Source: Musa acuminata AAA Group (lineage: Eukaryota; Streptophyta; Magnoliopsida; Zingiberales; Musaceae). From it: a stretch of 64,000 bases of DNA. Shown piece after piece: positions 1-10,037 of this stretch. The first letter of the stretch is position 1; each line of letters opens with the position of its first letter. The notes under the pieces are model-generated. The model made no database searches. It was not told the DNA's origin and saw only the letters and a program-made list of their open reading frames with translations. Position numbers and translations under genes: made by a program. The DNA lies in the NCBI RefSeq assembly GCF_036884655.1, contig NC_088331.1:19740001-19804000 (forward strand), in the 5' to 3' direction.

Positions 1-1431
1 CGTTTTGTGTCCAAGTTTGCAACAAAAGTTGCATTTGCTTTGGTGTCGAACATGTAAGATGGGGCCTTTTATGAAGGTGGTTGGATTTTGGTGAGGACTT
101 CTCACAAATTCGATTCCACTTCTTTTAGGAATGTGACCCTTGTTTGCAAGGATCATGTTCAAGGACTTGCTACCAACCTCGAATTTCTTCAAGGTGTCCT
201 TAAGTAGCAAGTTTTCCTTTTGGAGAGTTTCTAGATCATAGCATTTTATGCATGAACCTAAACTATCATGATATTCAGTTTTTAACTTATCGAAATTACA
301 AGTAAGACTATCATGCTCCTTTTTTAGCAATTTGTAACTTCTACTAATAATCTTGCATTCATCAAATAAGTCATGGAAGGCATTTAATAATTTATCAAAT
401 GATAAATCTGCATCTATTAAATTCGTTACCTCCTCTATGATGGCCATTAAGGCGTAATGAGCAACTTGTTCGGTGTTGGACTCCTCTTCTTCGGACGCGC
501 TCGAGTCATCCCACGTTGCTTTGAGCGCCTTCTTCTTTGATGTTCTCTTTTTTACTTGGGGACAATCACTTTTGTAGTGTCCCGACTTTTTGCATTCGTA
601 GCAAATAACTTGGTCCTTCTTGGGTTCAAGTTTATTTTTTGTGTCATTCTTAAACTTGTTTCTTTTAATGAATTTTTTAAATTTTCTTGTTAGAAGTGCC
701 AAGTCATCGTCACAGTCCTCATCACTTGAGTTTTCTCTCAAGTGGTCTTCTGAAGTTCTATGTGCCATATCCTTCCTGTTCTTTGGAAGGATGTCTTCTT
801 GCTCTTCATGAGCTTTGCAAGTCATCTCGTAGGTCATTAATGACCCGATTAGTTCTTCAAGAGGGAAGTTGTTTAGATCTTTCGCCTCTTGAATAGTAGT
901 GACTTTAGGATCCCAACTTTTAGGAATGGATCTTAGAATCTTATTTACGAGCTCAAAATCCGAAAAACTTTTTCCGAGTCCTTTTAGACCGTTGATGACA
1001 TCCGTGAAACGGGTAAACATGTCGCCAATAGTCTCACTCGGTTTCATCCAGAAAAGTTTGAAAGAATGTAACAAAAGATTGATTTTTGACTCTTTCACTC
1101 TACTTGTGCCTTCGTGAGTCACTTTGAGTGTGTGCCAAATATCAAATGCGGTTTCATAAACCGAAACATGGTTGGACTCGTTTTTATCAAGTGCACAAAA
1201 TAAGGCATTCATAGCCTTTGCATTAAGAGCGAAAGCCTTCTTCTCCAATTCATTCCAATCGATCATTGGAAGAGAAGACTTCGAAAATCCATTTTTGACA
1301 AGATTCTAAAGTTCAAAATCCATAGAAATAAGAAAGATCCTTATTCGGGCCTTCCAATAGGTGTAGTCCATCCAATTGAACATGGGTGGATGTGTAATAG
1401 AATGGCCCTCTTGGTTTCCGGCGTATGCCAT
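1..1431 (-). pseudogene. gag: SV1 gag (partial, one premature stop)
   Basis: Copia nucleocapsid/capsid polyprotein, which packages element RNA in virus-like particles. The ATG lies at 1431-1429, 37 bases past the primer-binding site, and opens a capsid domain with the motif YTYWKTR-type core near residue 24, as in SV2 and SV3. A CCHC zinc knuckle of the form CYECKKSGHYKSDC is encoded near 560-605, followed by a lysine-rich and then an acidic stretch. The left edge cuts into a second CCHC knuckle. The tryptophan codon in the DFELW motif is TAG near 1308, a premature stop that SV2 and SV3 lack. The reading is otherwise open over most of its length, so this is a recently dead copy. Confidence 0.85.
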
Positions 1432-1467
1432 CTCTCTTGGGTTTTAATCCGTTTGAGAGTTAACTCC

Positions 1468-1479
1468 GCTCTGATACCA
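1468..1479 (-). other. primer-binding site of SV1
   Basis: On the minus strand TGGTATCAGAGC follows the LTR end after two bases. This is the standard plant Copia primer-binding site, complementary to the 3' end of initiator tRNA-Met, where minus-strand cDNA synthesis starts. Confidence 0.9.
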
Positions 1480-1557
1480 ATTGTTAGGATCAAGAGCACT
1501 AAGAGGGGGGGTGGGGGGTGAATTAGTGTAGCGGAAATCTTTCTACGATTAAAACTA

Positions 1558-1900
1558 CGTTCGTATGATAAAAGTGATTTCGGTGTGAAAGTCGAATCTA
1601 AGATTACTTTAACTTAAGATCAAGCAAGATGACATTAAAGTAAATCTATGAAGGCAGTTTGCAGTTATGATGAAAATCAAAATATAAGCGCAAACTGAAA
1701 TATGATGTTTGTACGATAAAAGCGATTTCGGTATGAAAGCCGATTCGTAAACCACTTTAACTTGAGATGAAGCGAGATGCAGTTAAAGCAAAGATATAAA
1801 GGCAGTTTGCAGTTATGATGGAAATCAGAACGTAAGTGCAAACTGAAATATGATGTTCGTACGATAAAACTGATTTGCGTCTAAACACCGATTCGAAAAG
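1558..1900 (-). repeat. 148-bp tandem repeat in U5 of the shared LTR
   Basis: The core ACGATAAAA(G/C)(C/T)GATTT recurs at about 1565, 1713 and 1861, a spacing of 148 bases each time, with diverged sequence between (terms such as GGCAGTTTGCAGTTATGAT recur too). The same period occurs in the SV2 U5. Confidence 0.75.
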
Positions 1901-2310
1901 CACTGGACTTTAAAACACGTTCATAAAAGCACAGAAGGCAGTAAGCTATTAAGGAGGTTTACAGTAAAGATAAGATGCTCAAATTAAATGCAAACCGAGA
2001 ATTAGAATGGTTCGGTCAATCTTGACCTACTCCACTTTTGGCTTCCTCCACCGACGAGGTCACCGACGTCAACAAGAGGCCTTCCTTCAATAGGCGAAGG
2101 CCAACCACCCTTTTACAGTTTCACTCCTTTTGACGAGCTTAGGAGACAACCCTTACATAATTTCCTTTCCTCTCTTAATAGATTAGAACTTGGAAGAAAA
2201 GAGGAAGAAGAACTTTCAACTCATACAATACTTTTGAGCTCTAAAAATCACAAAGTAAAATCAGAATTTCGATGGTTTCAAGGTGCCCTTTCAGTGCTGA
2301 AAGGGTGGGG

Positions 2311-2319
2311 TATTTATAG
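2311..2319 (-). promoter_or_regulatory. TATA box of the shared LTR
   Basis: On the minus strand CTATAAATA lies in a GGGGCCTATAAATACCCCAC block conserved in nearly all Sirevirus-type LTRs here. It marks the U3 core promoter; transcription should start about 30 bases downstream, near 2280. Confidence 0.75.
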
Positions 2320-2377
2320 GCCCCAACTCAGTTTGAATTTGGAGCTCAAAACTATCAATTCTCAGAATTCCGGGATC

Positions 2378-2670
2378 TGGCGGTTGCACCGCCTAATTGG
2401 GGCGGTTGCACCGCCTGGCAGAGCTCGAAGACTGAGCCTCTAGGCGGTGCCACCTCCTGTCAGGGGCGGTTACACCTCCTGCCAAAGCTCGAAGACCGAG
2501 CTCAAGCGGTGCCACCTCCTGACTGAGGCGGTTGCACTGCTCAGCCAGAGCTCGGAGACCGAGCCCAGGCGGTGCCACCTCTGTCAGGGGCGGTTGCACC
2601 TCCTGCCAGAGCTCTAAGACTGAGCTCAGGCGGTGCCACCGCTTGAGTGAGGCGGTTGAACCGCCTGGCA
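2378..2670 (-). repeat. palindrome array in U3 of the shared LTR
   Basis: Repeated GC-rich palindromic modules of the GGCGGTTGCACCGCC type alternate with AGCTCGAAGACCGAGCT hairpins. The same arrangement sits at the same place, upstream of the TATA box, in the other Sirevirus-type LTRs of the window. Confidence 0.75.
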
Positions 2671-3521
2671 AAAATCAGGGTCCGAATGGGTTGATCCATT
2701 CGGCCCAATTTGGGTTTTTCAGGGGCCCAATTGCCCCAAGATTAAGTTAATGGGATCACCTCCCATTTCCAACTTAATCATTGTGCTAACTACGATATTT
2801 CCTAAGACATTTACCGCAACTTGCTCCGGTGCGTCAATCGCTTCTTTCGGTGAGCTTCCGACGAACTTCCGTCGATCATCCGATGAACCATCGGTGATGC
2901 TCCTGCGGACTTTCGGCAAACTCCTGGACTTGCGACGATCCACTTGGCGAGTTCCGACGAGCTTCTTTGGCAAGCTCATGGACTTCTCAGATTTGTTCCC
3001 GCAGAACCTCCGACGACTGTCCAAACTTCCGTCGAACTCTCGAACTCCCAACGTGATCATTGTCTTGACTCCGGCGCAACTCCTATTTCATGTCTTTCTT
3101 CCATCGTAGTTAATCATGTACACTTAAAACAAAACTTCGATCGAGACAATTAATCTTAAGCAATTAACCAAGTTGTCCGGCATGTCATTGGTCCCTCGAC
3201 GTTTCGTCCGATTCTTCGGCGCATCATCCTCTCCTGCAACCTATTGCCCAATCGGCCAGTTGACTCCGCATCTCGGATATCCTTGGCACAATACCCGCTC
3301 TTTTTGGCCCGATGCCCGAGTCCACGGCCCGAAGCCTTCTGTCGATACGTCGACCGATCTACCGGCCCGACGTCCAATCTTCTGACATGTTCCTCTGGCA
3401 CAACATGATTTTCCTGCTTTAATTGTCTCATCCTGATCGAAGCATCCTACGTCACTCAAAACGCAGATTAAATCATAAACATATATCAAGTAGTTTCATC
3501 ATCAAAATACGAGATTCAACA

Positions 3522-3535
3522 ATCTCCCCCTTTTT
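3522..3535 (-). other. polypurine tract of NA1
   Basis: On the minus strand AAAAAGGGGGAGAT directly precedes the LTR start TGTTGAATC. It would prime plus-strand DNA synthesis. Similar purine runs lie further upstream at about 3590, 3722-3733 and 4471-4480. Confidence 0.85.
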
Positions 3536-6500
3536 GATGATGACAACCACTTGATGACGGAGTTAAACTTAACTCCCGGAGTTTAACAAACTCCCCCTAT
3601 CAATATGCCATATTGATAGAACCTTGAATTTAAACTGAATTCAAGTCATTGCAATATTCATCATGAATACTTGCAACACATCATCATAAACTTATGCATA
3701 AACTTATGCATAACATCATACTTCTCCCCCTTTGTCATCAACAAAAAGGAGAAGTCCAACTATTCTTGTGTTTGGAATATTAGTTTAACTTATTGCATGA
3801 AAAACATGATATCAAGTTTTATCATCATGCAGTTTTGAAGCCAGAAAATTCAGCAAATGTTACATCATGCTTAGAACATTCAAGCTATCAAGTTTTAGAT
3901 ATGCAAGTTTTACAGCATACAAGATAGCGCTTTTAGAACATGCAAGCTAGCAATGTTACAACATTTTAGAACTTGCAAGCTAGCAATTTAGAGATGTTCA
4001 AGAAGGCAACTCTTGCTTCTTGAAATATGCAAGTTGCAAGCTAGCAAATTTTTGCTTCCTTTGCAATGTTTGAGCTCGCAATTTTGCTTCCATTGCAAGG
4101 TGTAAGTTTAGCATGTTTAATTTTCTTGAGATAGCAACTATTTGCTTCTCTTTATACTACAAGCTAGCAATTTTTACGATATGCAAGTTTTACTACATAC
4201 AAGCGAGCAAAAATTTCGAAAGCAAATGCAGGATAGCTTTCTTGTGTAAGCTTATGATTCTTGCTTCCTATTGCAATGTGCAAGTTGCAAGTTTTGCTTC
4301 TTGAGATAGGCAAGATAGCACTTTTGCAATTTTTGTTTGGCAAGCTTGTGATGTTTAAGATAACAAGCTCTTTCGTCTCTTTTGAGAAGTGTCATTTTTG
4401 CTTTCATCTTGAATTGTGTAAGCTAGCTAGTTTGCCTCTTTTCATGATGTCCAGACTAGAAATTCTTACTCCCCCTTTGTCATTGTCAAAAAGAAGGGAA
4501 GACCATTTTTTCAATTTTCAGATTATGACAAAGGTAAGTATCAATTTTATTTGTGTATCATTATATATTCAAATTAAAACATATACAATTTCAAAAGCCT
4601 TATTTTTCATACACGATACCGAAATATAAATCAATCATCATTAATGGGTATATCATACATGATACTCAAACATTAAAATTTTTAAGCATTTATCAACATG
4701 TTGATCATGATACCAAACATTCATCATTTAAAGCATTCATGATATATATCATATGCAATACATCATGTACATCATTGTCATAAGTATTGCAAGCATCATT
4801 TCAAATTCATGGATATTTCATCATTGCATGCATCATGCCAAATCATAAAATATACAATCATCATTAATGCATGATTCCTAATCATCATTTATTTTGCAAC
4901 ATGATGGTGCCAAATTTGTCAAATTACATCCTTCCATACATGATCGAAACTTCTTATTTGTATACATCAAAACAAATTAATGAATATTTCATGTATTCTT
5001 CTCATCAAATAAGGAATATCAAGAAGAATTATTAGGTGATGAGATAAACATTTCATGAATACAAGGAATTACATAAAAATCATATTATAAGTGTTTCATG
5101 TATTCATATTATCACATGAAGCATACAAGACAACAATGCAAAGAAATCATATCATGAAGAATATCAATGTGAAAATTCAGCAAAGATCACATGATACAAT
5201 CGCAAAGCATGATATAATTATGCGATATGAGATGATAGTTTATCATATCAATGAAAGATATCAATGAGGATCAATTGTTAGGATCAATTCGTGAATACCA
5301 AAGATATGATTCATGGTTCATTAAAATTTTTCTTAATAAGTTCACGATCAAGATTCATATAATTCATAATAAAGCAAATTGATGTACAATCATCACACAA
5401 GACATATAAGGCAAAGAAATCTGGTTATTTCTATATTATTAAATATATGATATCAAGGCTCATGATTCATTTGAAAAGATATAGCACAAAGAGCAACTTG
5501 AAACATTCTTATCAAGATCACATTTTAAAATATTCCAAGTATCAAGATATCAATATGACACTCCATTGAATTCTGAGAAATCAAAAGACAAGTTACACTT
5601 CATTTGAAGAATTCGTTTTTCATAAATGTAGGGAGCATAATGAACGATCTTAATTTATAAAGAACTTCATGTTATAATTATCATGATCATGATTTTAATA
5701 ATTATTTTCTTTAGCAAAGAATTACAAAAGCACTTTATTTTTGCATAAGAAATCTCATTGTATTATGATTTATAAATTCTTTCTCTACACATGAATCATA
5801 GGAGATATGTATGTGAAACAAATCTTTGCAAGTAAAAACACTATCATCCATATTTCAAGATGAAATTTATAAGCAGGAATCATTTCATCAAATCCATTTC
5901 AGAAAAATATTTTTCATATAATAAGTGTATGAGAAAATCCGATTGTTAGGATACCAATTGTTAAGCGAATCCGAAAATGAAATTAACACTTTCATGCATT
6001 CGAACAAGATTTTGCTTTAGATTTTCAAGTTCAATCATGAAGATAAAACATGCTCATGATCATAAAAATTTTTGTATCCAAAACACATAATTTTCAACAT
6101 GTTATTAAGGCATGTAATAGTGTAAAATCATCATGGCAATTAAGTGATTTGAACATTGAATCAAGAAAGTCCGAAAAATAAGTTCATGCATTCGAGCACA
6201 TTTTTGCCATAGTTTTTTAAATACACTCATGAAAATAACACATGCTTATCATCATTTAAAATAAAAACATAAGTTTCATCATAAAGCCGTCAAGACCAAA
6301 CACATCAAAAATAAAACATCATGATATCACATCTATCCTCAAAAGATTATCGAGAAATTCATACATAGATGTACATGCACTATGTCATCTTAATATGTTA
6401 TAAAAATGATTAAACCAAAAACATGTTAATCCAAAATGAGAGTTTCAAATCAACGTTTACTTCAAAAGCTCATCCATGACATAAAATCATCAAAATACAC

Positions 6501-6707
6501 ATGCATGGATTAATCTTAAGCATTATCACATATCATATAACTATCATCCATAATGTTGCATACATCATTCAACATTTCAAAACATAACATGCATGAAACC
6601 TTAGCAATATATTTTTCATATTCAAATTTTTAGTTCTTCAAAGATGCTGAAAAGAAAAACATAATATAATTTTTGAAAAACAGATTTTTTTTTTTTTACT
6701 ATCTAAA
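3536..6707 (-). other. NA1 3' internal region, AT-rich, non-coding
   Basis: About 3.2 kb between gag and PPT. I see no reading frame of note on either strand. It is AT-rich, with many ATCATG/CATGAT words and short cell-like repeats of the GCAAGCTAGCAA type (3900-4440). Its 5' half is found again, rearranged, in NA2 (22741-23930), and parts match NA3 (30000-32500), so it is a conserved family feature. A homopolymer T run lies near 6686-6698. Confidence 0.7.
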
Positions 6708-7625
6708 TTAAGCAATCATGAGAGTTGAGTTACTTACCTTGTAGTTGAAGCCCGTCAAAGCCCAATTCGCCGTTTCACCTTTGGAAGTTCTTGATTCATC
6801 CTTGGTTGCCTTCCTCTTCTTTGGCCTTTTCCTTCGTTCAAGTTCATTGTCTATTTTAGATTTTTGTTTAATAAACTTATTAAGATTTAGTGTTCGAAGT
6901 TCAAGTTCATCATTGTCCTCATCACTTGAGTCATCGCTCAAGTGGTATTCATTTGTCCGGAGTTCCAAATCCTTCCTGTTCTTTGGAAGGTGATTTTGTT
7001 CATCATGTGCATTGTGCACCATTTCATATGTTATCATCGAACTAATTAGTTCTTCAAGTGGTAAGTTTAGGTTTTTAGCTTCTTGTATTGCAGTTACTTT
7101 TGAATCCCACTTCTTAGAAAGAGAACGCAAAATCTTGTTTACGAGTTCAAAATCCGACAAATATTTTCCAAGAGCTATTAAACTATTGATGACATCCGTG
7201 AAACGGGTGTACATGTCGCCTATAGTCTCGCTTGGTTGCATTCGAAAAAGCTCAAAATCATGCAATAAAATGTTAACTTTTGAGTCTTTGACTCTACTAG
7301 TTCCCTCGTGTGTGATTTCAAGTGTTCGCCAAATGTCAAAAGCTGTTTCACACATAGAAATCCGATTGAACTCATTTTTGTTTAAAGCGCAAAATAAGGC
7401 ATTCATAGCCTTTGCGTTTAAAGAAAAATACTTCTTCTCCAAATCCGACCATTCGTTCATCGGTTTAGAGGGAAGTTGAAAACTGTTTTCAACGATATTC
7501 CATAAATCCAAATTCATAGAAATCAAGAAAACTCTCATTCGAGTTTTCCAATAAGTGTAGTCCAATCCGTTAAACAACGGTGGACGAAAGACCGATAAGC
7601 CCTCTTGAAAGCCATGAAGAGCCAT
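6708..7625 (-). CDS. gag: NA1 gag-like protein, 305 aa, open
   Basis: An intact frame of 305 residues. The start is the ATG at 7625, 37 bases past the primer-binding site and at the same place as in NA3; an upstream extension of the frame runs into the LTR and is not credible. The N-terminal half is the Copia capsid domain (YTYWKTRMRVFL near residue 25, ALNKNEFNR near 100, GDMYTRFTDV near 160, LPLEELI near 205). Next come an acidic run (DDSSDEDNDE) and a lysine/arginine-rich stretch. The CCHC zinc knuckles of the full-length gag proteins are missing, and the frame ends shortly after the point where they would be. It may still assemble with helper gag; RNA binding would depend on the basic tail. 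Function is inferred from homology with SV gag. Confidence 0.8.
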   Translation of the reverse strand: MALHGFQEGLSVFRPPLFNGLDYTYWKTRMRVFLISMNLDLWNIVENSFQLPSKPMNEWSDLEKKYFSLNAKAMNALFCALNKNEFNRISMCETAFDIWRTLEITHEGTSRVKDSKVNILLHDFELFRMQPSETIGDMYTRFTDVINSLIALGKYLSDFELVNKILRSLSKKWDSKVTAIQEAKNLNLPLEELISSMITYEMVHNAHDEQNHLPKNRKDLELRTNEYHLSDDSSDEDNDELELRTLNLNKFIKQKSKIDNELERRKRPKKRKATKDESRTSKGETANWALTGFNYKVSNSTLMIA

Positions 7626-7661
7626 TTCTCTCGGGTGTAAATCCGAAATGAGAAATATCGA

Positions 7662-7673
7662 GCTCTGATACCA
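7662..7673 (-). other. primer-binding site of NA1
   Basis: TGGTATCAGAGC on the minus strand, two bases past the LTR end; matches the 3' end of initiator tRNA-Met. Confidence 0.9.
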
Positions 7674-7675
7674 AT

Positions 7676-8283
7676 TGTTAGGATCAAGAGCACTAAGAGG
7701 GGTGGGGGGGTGAATTAGTGCAGCGGAAAACCTTTTACGATAAAAACTATGTTCGTTCGTTAAAAGTGATTTCGGTAAGAAAGCCGATTCGTAAATCACT
7801 TTAACTTTTATTTAAGCGAAATGCGGCAAAGATATAAATGCAGTTTGCAGTTATGATTCAAATCCGATAGTAGGCGCAAACTGAAATATGATATTTGCAC
7901 GAAGAAACTGATTTATGTCTAAATGCTGGTTCGTAAATCACTTGATTAGGTGAGATGCAGTTTAAGCAAGGATATAAAGGCAGTTTACAGTTATGATAGA
8001 AATCAAAACGTAAACGCAAACTGAAATATGATGATCGTACGAAAAAATAGATTTACGTCTAAACGCTGATTCGGAAAGTGCAAAGCTTGAAACCCGATCG
8101 TATATGCGCAGAAAGCAGTAAACTTTAGAGGAGGTTTGCAGTAAAGATAATATGCTTAAAGTAAATGCAAACTGAGATTTAGAGTGGTTCGGTCAATCTT
8201 AACCTACTCCACTTTTGGCTTCCTCCACCGACGAGGTCACCGACGTCAACTAGATGCCTTCCTTCAATAGGCGAAGGCCAACC
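7676..8283 (-). repeat. NA1 5' LTR, U5 portion only
   Basis: 608 bases of U5 ending (minus strand) in CCTAACA. It includes the poly-G/C run (about 7698-7710) and repeat words GGCAGTTT(G/A)CAGTTATGAT. The match to LTR sequence stops at 8283, where SV2 begins; the rest of this LTR is not found beyond SV2 and was probably lost in the rearrangement at 22740. Confidence 0.8.
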
Positions 8284-8807
8284 TGTTGATCTCGGATTTT
8301 GATGATGAAGTCAATTATCATTTGTTATCTAATCCATATGCTGAGATAAGTGTGCAGGATTAACTACGATGAAAGTAAGACATGTAGCAGGAGTTGCGCC
8401 GGAGTCAAGACAATGATCACGTTGGGAGTTCGAGAGCTCGACGGAAGTTCGGACAGTCGTCGGAGGTTCTGCGGGAACAAATCCGAGAAGTCCATAAGCT
8501 TGCCAAAGAAGCTCGTCAGAACTCGCCAAGTGAATCGTCGCAAGTCCAGGAATTTGCCGGAAGTCCGCAGGAGCATCACTGAGGATTCATCGGATGATCG
8601 ACGGAAGTTCGCCGGAAGCTCGCCGGAAGAAGCAATTGACGCGTCGGAGCAAGTTGTAGTAAATGTCTTAGGGAATATCGTAGTTAGCATAATGATTAAG
8701 TTGAAAATGGGAGGTGATCCCATTAAATTAATCTTGGGGCAATTGGGCCCCTGAAAAACCCAAATTGGGTCGAATGGATCAACCCATTCAGACCCCGATT
8801 TCTGCCA

Positions 8808-9097
8808 GGCGGTTGAACCGCCCAAGGCAGGAGGTTGCACCGCCTGGGTTCAGTCTCCGAGCGAGACTGGGAGTTGCAATCGCTCCAGCCAGGCGGTGGC
8901 ACCGCTTGGGCTCAGTCTCCGAGCGAGACTGGGCGGTGCAACCTCCCCTGACAAGAGGTGGCACCGCCTGAGCTCGGTCTTCGAGCTCTGCTAGGAGGTG
9001 CAACTGCCCCTGACAGGAGGTGGCACCACCCAGAGGCTCAGTCTTCGAGCTCTACCAGGCGGTGCAACCGCTCCAGTCAGGTGGTGCAACCGCCTGA
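8808..9097 (+). repeat. palindrome/hairpin array in SV2 U3
   Basis: Two palindromic modules alternate. One is GGCGG(T)..ACCGCC, as in GGCGGTTGAACCGCC (8811). The other is a hairpin such as CAGTCTCCGAGCGAGACTG, seen twice, or AGCTCGGTCTTCGAGCT. About eight GCC-type modules fall in 290 bases, just upstream of the promoter. Confidence 0.8.
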
Positions 9098-9113
9098 TCC
9101 CGGAATTCCGGGA
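9098..9113 (+). promoter_or_regulatory. 16-bp perfect palindrome upstream of the TATA box
   Basis: TCCCGGAATTCCGGGA reads the same on both strands. It lies 41 bases before the TATA box. Related versions with one or two changes lie in the same position in NA3 (27749), SV4 (61280) and the shared LTR (2366), so it may be a regulatory site. A binding factor cannot be named. Confidence 0.5.
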
Positions 9114-9153
9114 ATTGATAATTTTGAGCTCCAAATTTGAACTGGGTTGGGGC

Positions 9154-9162
9154 CTATAAATA
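9154..9162 (+). promoter_or_regulatory. TATA box of SV2 5' LTR
   Basis: CTATAAATA in the conserved GGGGCCTATAAATACCCCAC context. Predicted transcription start is near 9185-9195; this divides U3 from R. Confidence 0.8.
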
Positions 9163-9604
9163 CCCCACCCATTCAGCACTGAATGGGCATGAACTTACAC
9201 CGAAATCTTGATCTTTTTCTATGATTCTTAGAGCCCAAAATTGTTGTAAAAGCCAAAAGTTCTTCTCCCTCTTTACTTCCAAGTTCTGAGTTATAAAGAG
9301 AGGAGAGAAAATTCTGTAAGGGTTGTCTCCTAAGCCCGTCAAAAGGAGTGAAACTGTAAAAGGGTGGTTGGCCTTCGCCTATTGAAGGAAGGCCTCTAGT
9401 TGACGTCGGTGACCTCGTCGGTGGAGGAAGCCAAAAGTGGAGTAGGTCAAGATTGATCGAACCACTCTAAATCTCGGTTTGCATTTACTTTGAGCATCTT
9501 ATCTTTACTACAAACCTTCTCAATAGCTTGCTGCCTTCTGTGTTTTTACGAATGTGTTTCAAAGTTCAGTGCTTTCCGAATCGGGGTTTAAGACGCAAAT
9601 CAGT

Positions 9605-9910
9605 TTTATCGTACGAACGTCGTATTTCAGTTTGCGCTTATGTTCTGATTTCCATTATAACTGCAAACTGCCTTTATATCTTTGCTTTAACTGCATCTCG
9701 CCTTATCTCAAGTTAAAGTGATTTACGAATCAGCTTTTATACCGAAATCGCTTTTCTCGTACGAACGTCGTATTTCAGTTTGCACTTATATTCTGATTTC
9801 CATCAAAACTGTAAACTACGTTCATATCTTTGCTGTATCTCTCCTAGTCAAAAGTTGAAGTGATTTACGAATCAACTTTCTTACCAAAATCACTTCTATC
9901 GAACGAACAC
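9605..9910 (+). repeat. 148-bp tandem repeat in SV2 U5
   Basis: CGTACGAACGTCGTATTTCAG occurs at 9610 and again at 9758, 148 bases apart, with a third diverged partial unit following. The same period is present in the shared LTR at 1558-1900. Confidence 0.75.
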
Positions 9911-9989
9911 AGTTTTCAATTTTAATCGCAGAAGGTTTTCCGTTGCACTAATTCACCCCCCCCCTCTTAGTGCTCTTGATCCTAACAAT

Positions 9990-10001
9990 TGGTATCAGAG
10001 C
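9990..10001 (+). other. primer-binding site of SV2
   Basis: TGGTATCAGAGC, two bases after the LTR end; complementary to the 3' end of initiator tRNA-Met. Confidence 0.92.
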
Positions 10002-10037
10002 GGGGTTAACTCTCTAACGGATTAAAACCCAAGAGAG

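Larger units (their letters stand above)
1..3521 (-). mobile_element. SV1: Sirevirus-type Copia element, 5' LTR and gag, cut by window edge
   Basis: On the minus strand, an LTR (3521 down to 1482) is followed by a tRNA-Met-type primer-binding site and a Sirevirus gag that leaves the window at base 1. The gag matches those of SV2 and SV3, so the missing part should be a Copia pol. The 5' LTR is unusual because on its other side lies the polypurine tract and internal region of NA1, so the two elements share one LTR. Family assignment rests on gag sequence, a long LTR, and the PBS and LTR termini shared with the other Sirevirus copies here. Confidence 0.85.
1482..3521 (-). repeat. LTR shared by SV1 (5' LTR) and NA1 (3' LTR)
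   Basis: A 2040-bp LTR reading TGTTGAATCTC...CCTAACA on the minus strand. It has a PBS plus gag on its downstream side and a polypurine tract on its upstream side, so it serves two elements. Its outer U3 (about 3120-3521) matches the gag-only type (NA3 LTR, 26455-26870), which SV2, SV3 and SV4 LTRs lack. The rest (1482 to about 3115) matches SV-type LTRs, for example 60406-62080. It contains a palindrome array (about 2378-2670), a TATA box, 148-bp repeats in U5 and a G/C run (about 1506-1518). Confidence 0.85.
1482..8283 (-). mobile_element. NA1: non-autonomous gag-only Sirevirus derivative
   Basis: On the minus strand, order is 5' LTR fragment (8283-7676), PBS, gag (7625-6708), about 3.2 kb of AT-rich non-coding DNA, polypurine tract (3535-3522), 3' LTR (3521-1482). 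No protease, integrase, reverse transcriptase or RNase H sequence is present, so it cannot move by itself. NA3 has the same organisation, which makes this a family and not a chance deletion. The 5' LTR is cut at 8283 by insertion of SV2. Confidence 0.85.
8284..9987 (+). repeat. SV2 5' LTR
   Basis: 1704 bp, TGTTGATCTC...CCTAACA. U3 includes repeats of the TTCG(A/C)CGGAAG type (8420-8640), a palindrome array (8808-9097) and a TATA box at 9154. U5 holds 148-bp repeats and a C run (9956-9964). It lacks the extra 380-base outer U3 block present in the gag-only family LTRs. Confidence 0.9.

Noticed and set aside
2719..3109. Protein-coding gene in the LTR (113- and 119-codon frames)
   Set aside because: Open on both strands over the same CGGAAG-rich repeat; kept only as a low-interest finding about recurrence.
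4113..4783. Short frames of 63-122 codons antisense to NA1
   Set aside because: AT-rich repeats of GCAAGCTAGCAA and CATGAT words; disrupted in the NA2 copy; no family resemblance.
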